A stretch of DNA of 64,000 nucleotides. Origin: an uncultured Porphyromonadaceae bacterium. Its GTDB lineage: Bacteria; Bacteroidota; Bacteroidia; Bacteroidales; Muribaculaceae. Position numbers and translations under genes: made by a program. The stretch covers positions 1-64,000 of the forward strand of contig CABUVO010000011.1 of assembly GCA_902495075.1 (NCBI GenBank), in the 5' to 3' direction. Below, one piece after another: positions 44,071 to 52,719 of the stretch (position 1 is its first letter; the number at the start of each line of letters is the position of its first letter). The notes under the pieces were generated by a model. It ran no database searches. It saw nothing but the letters and a program-made list of their open reading frames with translations, and had not been told where the DNA came from.

Positions 44071-44172
44071 TCTTAGAATCGGGCATCACTGTGTTGAGGT
44101 ATAAGCCGAAATCTTCCAGCCCCGTTTCTAATAGCCTAAAAATTTTCTCATAATCTTAAAATCTATATAAAG

Positions 44173-47100
44173 ATGACAGAACAAAACCTAACAGGATGCT
44201 CGCATCCAAGGCTTATGACCTCGCTTTTCTTATTCCTTGCGTGGATGATAGTGGGGTTGCCGCTGATGGCACAAAGCTTTGATTTTAAAGTAAAAGACGT
44301 GACCGTTCGCGACGCCGTAATTCAATTCCAGAAACAGACCGGCTATTCGATGAGTGTCGATGCCGACAAACTTGACATGAACCGTCATGTCACCGTGACA
44401 GCCAACAAACAGACTCCCGAACAGATCATACGACAGATTTTTACAGGACAAAACATATCTTGCTCCGTGAAAGGGAAAACCGTCACAGTCGGTGTTGCCA
44501 AGAAAGCACAAAAGAATACAGAAAAGCCGAAAACTACTCGAATGGTCGAAGGAACTGTCAGCGACAAAGCTCTCAACGAACCGCTGATTGGTGTGACCAT
44601 CTTCAACAGAGCCACCGGAAAAGGCGTTTCCACAGATCTCGAGGGTCATTACAGCATTGCCGCCGATCCCGGACAGACTCTCGAAGTGAGCTATGTCGGA
44701 TACACTCCCGAAAAAATCAAAGTTGGCTCAGACAACACCATCAATATCAGCATGAAGGAAGCCAGCACATCTCTTAATGAAGTTGTAGTTGTAGGTTTCG
44801 GAGTTCAGAAAAAGATCAACCTCACCGGCGCAGTCAGCACCATCGACAAAGAGCAGATCAACGGTCGCCCTGTAGCGAATGCTGCAACTGCATTGCAGGG
44901 ACTTGACCCGTCAATGAACATCGGTATCAACTCCGGACGCGCGGATGCGGGCTATAGCATAGACATCCGTGGCGCAGCATCGCTAAACAGCAGTTCTCCG
45001 CTCATTTTGGTGGATGGTGTGGAAATGCCTCTAAGCCGCATCAACCCTAACGATATAGAAAGCGTATCCATTCTTAAGGATGCGTCGGCTGCAGCTGTAT
45101 ATGGCGCAAAAGCATCTGCCGGCGTTGTGCTTGTAACAACGAAATCAGGCACAGAATCCAAACCGACAGTCTCTTTCAACGGTCGTGTTGGCTGGGCAAG
45201 CAACACCACATCCACTGATTATATCACATGCGGTTACGACTGGGCAAAGGTTGTGGATGAGTTCTATTATAATTACAACAATCAGAAATATCTGAAATAT
45301 AACGACGAAGACTGGGCTGAGCTCGAAAAACGTCGCTACGACAAGACAGAGAATCCCGACAGACCTTGGGTTGTGACCGGAGAAGACGGAAACTATAAAT
45401 ATTATGGCAATTTCGATTGGTATAATTATTATTTCCGCAAGACACGTCCGCAGCAGGAATATAATCTCTCGCTCACTGGAGGGACTGACAGGGTGAAATA
45501 TTATGTCAGCGGTCGTTTCTACAAGGCTGACGGTATGATGAACATACACAACGATCCCTTTACATCATACAACTTCCGTGGCAAAATCAACGTAAAGCTC
45601 ACAAACTGGGCGCGGTTTTCAACCAATTTCAACTATTTCCACGGACGCTCAACATGGGTTGGATTCAGTAACATCGAAAAGACTTTTACATCCACGACTT
45701 ACGGCAACAACCCTCTCTTCTCCCCTTTCAACCCGGATGGCTCCATAGTTCACCTTACTGATTGTGTAAACCAGGGAGCTTCCGTATCGGGAGATTACAA
45801 CCTGTTGATTCATACTGGCAATAACCGCAACAAAGAGGAAGACAATGATGTCTCTCTGAAAAGCAATCTCGATATAGACATTGTGAAAGGATTACAGCTG
45901 CACCTCAGTCATGCCTACCGCACAAAATCCACATTCGAGATGCATCGACGCGCCAATGCACAGTATTCCCATGCCGAAGGAGTCCTGACGGATGTAAATA
46001 CGGGAAACTTCCTCAATCAGCTTCAACAGAAAAATGCCCGTTCCTATCGCCATATCTTCGAGGGTTATCTCGACTACAATCTCAGATTCTTAGGTGATCA
46101 TAATTTCAAGGCAATGGTTGGAACCCAGTATGAGAACTATCACAAGCGTTCGGAATCTTCAACCCGCGATCATCTTATGACTGACGAACTGGATGATTTC
46201 GATCTCGCAACAGGCGAGACATACAAGCTCACCGGAGGCAAGACTGCCTACCGCACTCTCGGATTCTTCGGGCGTATCAACTATGATTACGATGGCAAGT
46301 ATCTTATAGAGCTTTCCGGTCGTGCCGACGGATCCTCCCGTTTCCGCGAGGGTCACAGATGGGGGTTCTTCCCTTCAGGATCGTTAGGCTGGCGAATAAG
46401 TCAGGAAAATTTCTGGGAACCCCTCGAATCATGGTGGAACAATTTCAAACTCCGCGCTTCAGTTGGATCCTTAGGCAACCAACAGGTTTCCGACTTCCTC
46501 TTCTTCGACAAAATCACAACAGGCAACTATGACAGCGATTTCACTTTCAACGGTAATGACCTGCTCCAGTATTCAGGAGAGTCCACGCCTGTCTCAAGCG
46601 CGCTGACATGGGAAAAGGTAACGACATATGATATCGGTATCGACTGGGGTTTCCTGAATAACCGCCTTACGCTGACAGGAGACTACTACATACGCCGCAC
46701 GACCAATATGATGATGCCCGGCGCAGCCCTGCCTGGCGTATATGGAGCGAGCGCGCCAAAAGAGAATTGCGCTGACATGCGCACAAACGGCTGGGAACTC
46801 AGTGTCCGCTGGCATGACCGGTTCACTCTTGGCGGCAGACCATTTTCCTACAGCATCAACGGTTCGATCGGCGACTATAAAACCGTCGTGACCCGCTTCA
46901 ACAACGAAACCAGACTTATCGACGGCACCAACTACAAAGGTCAGCAACTCGGTGAGATATGGGGATATGTCGTTGACGGTCTATTCCAGTCGGATGAAGA
47001 AGCAGCCGCTTACCAACAGCAGGTAGACTGCTCTTATCTTATGGGACGAATCATGAGCAAAGGTGCTCCGGAATACAAACGTCTCGTTGCCGGAGACCTC

Positions 47101-47754
47101 AAATATGTGGACCTTGACGGCTCAGGCGCCATTGATCGAGGGAAAAACACGGTTGACAACCCCGGCGACCGCAAGGTAATCGGTAACACGCTTCCACGTT
47201 ATTCCTATACTTTCGGAGGTGATTGCACATGGAATGGCATCGATTTTTCAATCCTGTTCCAGGGAGTCGGGAAACGCGACTGGTATCCTGGTGGTGGATA
47301 TTCCAACTTGTTCTGGGGACCCTACTGCCGCCCTCACGGCACATTCCTCAGCCAGCAGCTCGTCGACCAGATCTGGAGCCCGGAGAATCCCGACGGATAT
47401 TTCCCCTTCCCTCGCGGAATGGAGGCATATTCAGCCAATTCGAACTCAAACTTCGATGCTTCAAACTCTCATTACACGCTGACCGTGCCGAATACACGCT
47501 ATCTGCAGAATGTGGCTTACCTGCGACTTAAAAACATCACACTCGGATATACCCTTCCCGTATTGAAAAAATATGTCAGCAAAATCAGAGTATACGTCAC
47601 TGCAGAAAACCTTGCTTATTGGTCACCTTTGAAAAAGCATTGTAAGTATATCGATCCGGAAGGTGCTGTGTCCGGTTCCTCCACCACTACAAATTCAGGT
47701 GAAGTGTACAACTTCAGCAAAACATTCTCAGTAGGACTCGATGTAACTTTCTAA
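44173..47754 (+). CDS. SusC/RagA-type TonB-dependent outer-membrane transporter with STN signalling domain
   Basis: The 1193-residue protein imports glycan fragments across the outer membrane using TonB energy. It has a signal peptide (about 10-34), an STN domain (about 35-110; FKVKDVTVRDAVIQFQKQTG) that contacts FecR, a carboxypeptidase-D-like beta-sandwich (about 120-205; EPLIGVTIFNRATGKGVSTD), and the SusC hallmark LNEVVVVGFGVQKKINLTGA. The plug follows with LDPSMNIGINSG, SSPLILVDGVEM and VSILKDASAAAVYGAKASAG, and then a large barrel ending in Phe (SVGLDVTF). The STN domain matches the sigma/anti-sigma genes just upstream. SusD follows at 10 bases. Confidence 0.97.
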   Translation: MTEQNLTGCSHPRLMTSLFLFLAWMIVGLPLMAQSFDFKVKDVTVRDAVIQFQKQTGYSMSVDADKLDMNRHVTVTANKQTPEQIIRQIFTGQNISCSVKGKTVTVGVAKKAQKNTEKPKTTRMVEGTVSDKALNEPLIGVTIFNRATGKGVSTDLEGHYSIAADPGQTLEVSYVGYTPEKIKVGSDNTINISMKEASTSLNEVVVVGFGVQKKINLTGAVSTIDKEQINGRPVANAATALQGLDPSMNIGINSGRADAGYSIDIRGAASLNSSSPLILVDGVEMPLSRINPNDIESVSILKDASAAAVYGAKASAGVVLVTTKSGTESKPTVSFNGRVGWASNTTSTDYITCGYDWAKVVDEFYYNYNNQKYLKYNDEDWAELEKRRYDKTENPDRPWVVTGEDGNYKYYGNFDWYNYYFRKTRPQQEYNLSLTGGTDRVKYYVSGRFYKADGMMNIHNDPFTSYNFRGKINVKLTNWARFSTNFNYFHGRSTWVGFSNIEKTFTSTTYGNNPLFSPFNPDGSIVHLTDCVNQGASVSGDYNLLIHTGNNRNKEEDNDVSLKSNLDIDIVKGLQLHLSHAYRTKSTFEMHRRANAQYSHAEGVLTDVNTGNFLNQLQQKNARSYRHIFEGYLDYNLRFLGDHNFKAMVGTQYENYHKRSESSTRDHLMTDELDDFDLATGETYKLTGGKTAYRTLGFFGRINYDYDGKYLIELSGRADGSSRFREGHRWGFFPSGSLGWRISQENFWEPLESWWNNFKLRASVGSLGNQQVSDFLFFDKITTGNYDSDFTFNGNDLLQYSGESTPVSSALTWEKVTTYDIGIDWGFLNNRLTLTGDYYIRRTTNMMMPGAALPGVYGASAPKENCADMRTNGWELSVRWHDRFTLGGRPFSYSINGSIGDYKTVVTRFNNETRLIDGTNYKGQQLGEIWGYVVDGLFQSDEEAAAYQQQVDCSYLMGRIMSKGAPEYKRLVAGDLKYVDLDGSGAIDRGKNTVDNPGDRKVIGNTLPRYSYTFGGDCTWNGIDFSILFQGVGKRDWYPGGGYSNLFWGPYCRPHGTFLSQQLVDQIWSPENPDGYFPFPRGMEAYSANSNSNFDASNSHYTLTVPNTRYLQNVAYLRLKNITLGYTLPVLKKYVSKIRVYVTAENLAYWSPLKKHCKYIDPEGAVSGSSTTTNSGEVYNFSKTFSVGLDVTF

Positions 47755-47764
47755 TCTCAGAATC

Positions 47765-49528
47765 ATGAAAACAAAAAATAAGATAGCAATTATAGGAGCT
47801 GTTCTCGGTGGCACAATGTTATGCTCGTGCGACGACACACTCAATCTACTCCCTCAGTCAGCACTTGCTCCAGAAACATATTTCCTCAAGGCGGAAGACC
47901 TGGAACTCGCCACAAACCGTTTTTATCTTCTTGAACCGGATTTTGAAAGCATTGACAGCGAGCCTTCGGATCTGGTAGTTGACAAAAGTCAGGCAAATTC
48001 CCTTTATTATACAAACCTGCGCACTGTGCCCGGTTCCGGAGGAGGATGGAGCTGGGGAACATTGCGGCATATCAACTATTATCTGCAGCATTCAAAAAAC
48101 TGCGCTGACATTCAGGCGCGAAATCAGTATGATGCCGTGGCGCGATTCTTCCGCGCATGGTTCTATTTCGACAAAGTGAAAAGATATGGAGACGTACCAT
48201 GGCACAACCAGCCGATTGATGCAGCCAACAAAGAATTGCTTTCCAAACCGCGAGATTCCCGTAAACTCGTAGTCGACAGCATTCTTAGGGATCTCGATTT
48301 TGCAGAGAAATATCTTCCTGCCACATCCGATGGTTTCCACCTCAATCAGGATATTGCCGCAGCTTTCCGCTCGCGCGTCTGCCTTTTCGAGGGAACCTTC
48401 CGTAAATATCATGCCGGCGACCTTTTCAATCCAGACAATCTTCCATGGGAAGACCTGTTGAAGGATGCCGCCGCTTCCGCGCTGAGAGTTATCAACAGCA
48501 AAAAATACAGCATTGCGAGCAGCGGAGACCGTCCGTATTACAACCTGTTTGTCAACGAAGTTGCTGATAAACATGAGTATATATTTGCCCGTAGTTATGG
48601 AGGCACTGTCACAACCACCGTTCCGAACTCTGTTCCTTTCAGTGGCGGTGGCGGATGTCAGGGTGCAACCAAAGCTTTCGTGGCAAGTTTCCTGATGAAA
48701 GACGGTTCACGATTCACAGATCAGGCAGGATGGGACAAAATGGAGACGGCTGCGGAATTCAAAAACAGAGATCCGCGTCTCACCCAGACTGTGATAGGTC
48801 CCGGTTCCGGGAAATGGAGCACCGGCGAGAATATGGATTACAAGATCGTTTATTCCGAAACTTGCTATCCGCTGATGAAAAGCGTTCAAGGACCTGCGCT
48901 GCAAAAATCCGGTACCCAGGATATGCCTGTGATACGTTATGCCGAGATCCTTCTGAATTATGCCGAAGCTCAGGCTGAATTAGGAGTACTGACACAGAAA
49001 GATCTTGACATGTCGGTCAATCTCCTGCGCGGCAGGGTGAAAATGCCTGATCTTGATATGGCTGCCGCCAATGCCAATCCCGATCCTTTCCTCACTTCCG
49101 AGGATTATGGCTATGTCAACGTGCCTGACGGCGCGAACAAGGGCGTGATTCTTGAAATCAGACGTGAACGCGCCATTGAACTTGTCAAGGAAGGATTACG
49201 CTGGCAAGACCTCATGCGTTGGCGTGAAGGACATCGCATGACAAAGGAATTCTACGGAGCATATTTCAAAGGTCCCAACTCATACGATATGGATGGTGAC
49301 GGCAAAAAAGATTTCGCCATCTATAAAGACAGACCTATCCGCGTGCCGGGAGTCACACCCAAGAAAATCGGTGCGGATATCTATTTGAGCAATGGAGACA
49401 GCGGTTTCGTGATTGGAGTCTACGGCATCACTCACGCATTCAATGAAAACAGGGATTACCTGTTCCCGTTGCCGAGCGATGATATAAAACTGACCGGCGG
49501 AACTTTAACCCAGAATCCAAACTGGTAA
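47765..49528 (+). CDS. SusD/RagB-type surface glycan-binding lipoprotein
   Basis: The 587-residue lipoprotein (lipobox ending CSC near residue 22, with the acidic CDDTL after it that signals surface export) partners the preceding SusC as a lid. SusD hallmarks are the N-terminal TPR-rich helices (ARFFRAWFYFDKVKRYGDVP), MPVIRYAEILLNYAEAQAEL, IRRERAIELVKEGLRWQDLM RW and the C-terminal FPLPSDDIKLTGG ending in QNPNW. Ligand-binding aromatics cannot be assigned by eye. It lies 10 bases after susC and 15 bases before the GH31 fusion gene. Confidence 0.96.
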   Translation: MKTKNKIAIIGAVLGGTMLCSCDDTLNLLPQSALAPETYFLKAEDLELATNRFYLLEPDFESIDSEPSDLVVDKSQANSLYYTNLRTVPGSGGGWSWGTLRHINYYLQHSKNCADIQARNQYDAVARFFRAWFYFDKVKRYGDVPWHNQPIDAANKELLSKPRDSRKLVVDSILRDLDFAEKYLPATSDGFHLNQDIAAAFRSRVCLFEGTFRKYHAGDLFNPDNLPWEDLLKDAAASALRVINSKKYSIASSGDRPYYNLFVNEVADKHEYIFARSYGGTVTTTVPNSVPFSGGGGCQGATKAFVASFLMKDGSRFTDQAGWDKMETAAEFKNRDPRLTQTVIGPGSGKWSTGENMDYKIVYSETCYPLMKSVQGPALQKSGTQDMPVIRYAEILLNYAEAQAELGVLTQKDLDMSVNLLRGRVKMPDLDMAAANANPDPFLTSEDYGYVNVPDGANKGVILEIRRERAIELVKEGLRWQDLMRWREGHRMTKEFYGAYFKGPNSYDMDGDGKKDFAIYKDRPIRVPGVTPKKIGADIYLSNGDSGFVIGVYGITHAFNENRDYLFPLPSDDIKLTGGTLTQNPNW

Positions 49529-49543
49529 CATTAGATTTGAAAA

Positions 49544-52500
49544 ATGAAATTACGGCACATCCTGGCAGCGGGGCTTTTCGCCCTGCTGCTCCCGACATAT
49601 GGCGCGGACAACCCGATTGTATACGGCAACAAGCGCATCACTCTTATCACTCCTACCCTTATACGCCTTGAATACGCAGAAAAGGGTAAATTTCTTGATG
49701 CCCCAACAATGTTTGCCATCAATCGTGATTCCATCATGCGTTCAGGCTTTGAAGTGAATGAGTCTGACGGAGGTAAAAAAGTATCAGTCAACACAGGTAA
49801 AGTGCTGATGACATTTGTCAACGACGATCTCCCTTTCGGACAAGGTAACACCTGGTTTCAATTCACCCGCAATGGGAAAGAGAAGAAATCCACGGCTCGC
49901 AACCTTCATTCCAAGCGTCGTAACCTTAATCTCGGCGGCAGCGTGGTAACCCTTGACGCGGTGCAGAAGGAGATTCCTACCAACGATGGTCTGCTCAGCG
50001 AAGACGGATGGTATTATATAGTCGATACCGGCAATGAATACCTGACACCCGACGGCTGGTTCGCCCAGCGTTCAGCGAATCATGTGCAGGATCAATATTG
50101 CTTTATCTATGGCGATGATTTTCATGCCCCGTTCAAGGATCTTGGTGTGATATCAGGCAAGGTTCCGATGACTCGCCGATACATGCACGGGATATGGTAT
50201 TCTCGCTGGTATCCTTATGACGACAAATATATATCCGACCTGATATCAGGATTCAACGAAAATGGTTTCCCGCTTGACGTTCTCTCGATGGATATGGACT
50301 GGCACACCATCAACGATGCTAAAGTAGGCACCGGCCATAACAACACTGCTCTGGGCTGGACAGGATTCTCATGGAACAGAGACCTGATCAAGGATCCGCG
50401 TGCCCTTGTCGACAAACTGCATGCCGACAGTATTCGGGTGTGCGTCAACGAACATCCTCACGACGGGATACGTCCGCACGAAGATTGCTATGCCTCGTTT
50501 ATGAAAGCAATGGGTTATGACGACCCTCGCGACACGGTGCTTCTCTTCAATGCCGGTGACAAGCATTACATGGAGAACTATATACGCGAGTCGCGCCGTG
50601 AGAATCATGACATAGGGATAGATTTCTGGTGGCTCGACTGGCAGCAAGACTATCTTTATCCATACGTGCGCGGCTCCAGGCTGCCACACGTTAAATGGCT
50701 AAACCGTCTCTATTATGCAGACACAGAGCGCAACGGACTCCGTGGCACCGGCTATAGCCGTTGGGGAGGATGGGGCGACCATCGTTATCCTATAAATTTC
50801 TCAGGCGATGCCTACAGCAACTGGGATGTTCTCAAATTCGAAGTGAAGCTCACTCAGACTTCGGGCAACCAAGGGTGCTATTACTGGGCACATGATACCG
50901 GTGGCTTCGCAGGAGCAACCAACCCGGAATTGCTCTCGCGTTGGAGCCAGTTCTGCGCACTCTCGGCTGCCTTGCGCACACATGCCCACCGTGGCGAAGA
51001 TGCCGACCGTCGCCCCTGGATATGGGGAGAAATCCCTACTTCGAGTATGCGCAATTCCTATAGATTCCGTTCCGAAATCATGCCATACGTGTATACCACC
51101 GTTCGCAAGACCCACGACACGATGCTTCCATTCAACAGATGCATGTTCGTGGACTATCCTCTTGAAAAGAACGCTTACAACAGATACGGCCAGTTCCTTT
51201 TAGGAGACCTTCTGCTTGCCGCGCCTATTACTTCTCCGGGGAAAGGAGAAAATTTCACGGCATCTACAGAGATCTGGTTTCCCACCGACAGCGACTGGTA
51301 TGATTTTTTCACAGACGAACGTCATTCAGGAGGTTCTGTTGATATCGTGAAGAAGGATCTCGATACATTCCCGGTGTTTCTGCGCGGCGGCTATCTGTTC
51401 CCCATGCAACCCTTCACTCGTCGCCCCGGCACGGAGCGCATCTCTACTCTCCGTTTGCGTGTGTATCCTGGAAGAGACGGAGATAACAACACATTCCGTC
51501 TCTATGAAGATGACGGAGTGACAGTAAAATATAAGGACGGAGCATATGCTTTCACCCCTCTGCGATATGAGCAGAACGGGAATAAAGTGACTTTGACAGT
51601 GCACCCTGCTGAGGGAGAATATGAGGGTCAATTACCCAAACGCTCCTACTCTTTCGAACTTGGTGCCTTCGACAATGTCGGGAACATAAAAGTAAATGGT
51701 CACAAAGTGAAAACGGAAATCAAAGATGGAAAGATAATGGTCAACGTTCCCGAAACTTCTGTCAAGAAACCGGTTAAAGTGGATTTTACATTTAATCCTG
51801 CGGTTTCCGCAGAATCGGCTGCCGAATATGAGGTAGGAAGCACACTTGCGCCTCTTGGGGGATTCGACAATCTCACCGACACCACAATGAAAGAGCTGAA
51901 AGAAGCCGGTCTTGATTGCATAGAAATCTCCCTCACAGGTCTGGTTAACGGAGACAATCCCATTCCTCTCCCGGAACTTAAAGAGAGGATGATTCGCGTC
52001 AAGAAAGCAGCTGATGAAGCGGGAATTCGCATTCGCTCGATCCACATGCCTTATCATGAGGATGCCGACATATCAATTCCCGACGAAGAGAAGAGAACTG
52101 CCAACTTAAAGAATGTGATTGACTATATTGATGTCGTAAGCGTGGTTGACCCGGAATACATCCTGTTTCATCCCTCGGCAATGCCGGGCGTTCAGCCTGG
52201 AAGGCGTCAGGAGCATATCGCCGCCCTTGTTAAATCGGTTAATGAGCTAAATCCTGTCGTGAAAGGAATAGGAGCGCATATCCTCATAGAAAACATGAGA
52301 GGACCGAAACTTATGCGATCCAATGGTTATGAACGAGGATTAGGACGCACTGTAGAAGAAATGGAAAGCGTAATGGCAATGATGCCGCAAGACGTTTACG
52401 TCTGCGTTGATCTCAACCACATCACTGAGCCGGAGAGACTTATCCGCGCAATGGGGAAGAGAATCAAATCGCTGCATGTCTGCGATTCCGATGGTTCAAA

Positions 52501-52699
52501 AGATTGTCATTGGCTTCCCGGTAAGGGAAAAAACGACTGGGTGGCAGTGTTCGCTTCATTAAGGGATGCAGGATACAACGGACCCTGGCTCTATGAGCTT
52601 AAAGCCGCTGAAATAGAAAAAGGGAAATACAGTCAACTGACGGATAACTACCGCGGCTGTCGCGACTCATATCTTAAGAAACTGAAACTTGCAAAATAA
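49544..52699 (+). CDS. GH31 alpha-glycosidase fused to a sugar isomerase/AP-endonuclease-2-like TIM barrel
   Basis: The 1051 residues form one continuous frame. There is a signal peptide (about 1-21), then an N-terminal GH31 beta-sandwich and catalytic barrel: RRYMHGIWYSRWYPYDDKYI, LSMDMDWH, IDFWWLDWQQD with nucleophile Asp365, FSGDAYSNWD with acid/base Asp422, and YWAHDTGGFAGATN. A C-terminal beta domain follows (to about 760; FRLYEDDGVT). Residues about 770-1051 form a second enzyme-like domain of the xylose-isomerase/COG1082 type (AGLDCIEISLTGL, IRSIHMPYHED, ILFHPSA, ILIENMRGP, VCVDLNHI, SLHVCDSDGSKDCHWLPGKG, GPWLYELKA), with the usual His, Glu and Asp ligands in place. The fusion could hydrolyse and then isomerise or epimerise the released sugar. 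Confidence 0.9.
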   Translation: MKLRHILAAGLFALLLPTYGADNPIVYGNKRITLITPTLIRLEYAEKGKFLDAPTMFAINRDSIMRSGFEVNESDGGKKVSVNTGKVLMTFVNDDLPFGQGNTWFQFTRNGKEKKSTARNLHSKRRNLNLGGSVVTLDAVQKEIPTNDGLLSEDGWYYIVDTGNEYLTPDGWFAQRSANHVQDQYCFIYGDDFHAPFKDLGVISGKVPMTRRYMHGIWYSRWYPYDDKYISDLISGFNENGFPLDVLSMDMDWHTINDAKVGTGHNNTALGWTGFSWNRDLIKDPRALVDKLHADSIRVCVNEHPHDGIRPHEDCYASFMKAMGYDDPRDTVLLFNAGDKHYMENYIRESRRENHDIGIDFWWLDWQQDYLYPYVRGSRLPHVKWLNRLYYADTERNGLRGTGYSRWGGWGDHRYPINFSGDAYSNWDVLKFEVKLTQTSGNQGCYYWAHDTGGFAGATNPELLSRWSQFCALSAALRTHAHRGEDADRRPWIWGEIPTSSMRNSYRFRSEIMPYVYTTVRKTHDTMLPFNRCMFVDYPLEKNAYNRYGQFLLGDLLLAAPITSPGKGENFTASTEIWFPTDSDWYDFFTDERHSGGSVDIVKKDLDTFPVFLRGGYLFPMQPFTRRPGTERISTLRLRVYPGRDGDNNTFRLYEDDGVTVKYKDGAYAFTPLRYEQNGNKVTLTVHPAEGEYEGQLPKRSYSFELGAFDNVGNIKVNGHKVKTEIKDGKIMVNVPETSVKKPVKVDFTFNPAVSAESAAEYEVGSTLAPLGGFDNLTDTTMKELKEAGLDCIEISLTGLVNGDNPIPLPELKERMIRVKKAADEAGIRIRSIHMPYHEDADISIPDEEKRTANLKNVIDYIDVVSVVDPEYILFHPSAMPGVQPGRRQEHIAALVKSVNELNPVVKGIGAHILIENMRGPKLMRSNGYERGLGRTVEEMESVMAMMPQDVYVCVDLNHITEPERLIRAMGKRIKSLHVCDSDGSKDCHWLPGKGKNDWVAVFASLRDAGYNGPWLYELKAAEIEKGKYSQLTDNYRGCRDSYLKKLKLAK

Positions 52700-52719
52700 A
52701 CTGAAATCTGCAAAATAAT
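52681..52719 (+). repeat. 19-bp tandem duplication joining GH31 stop and EEP start
   Basis: ACTGAAACTTGCAAAATA (52681-52698) and ACTGAAATCTGCAAAATA (52700-52717) repeat with a 19-bp period and two base changes. The first copy contains the GH31 fusion's last codons and most of its stop; the second ends two bases before the next ATG. Confidence 0.9.
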
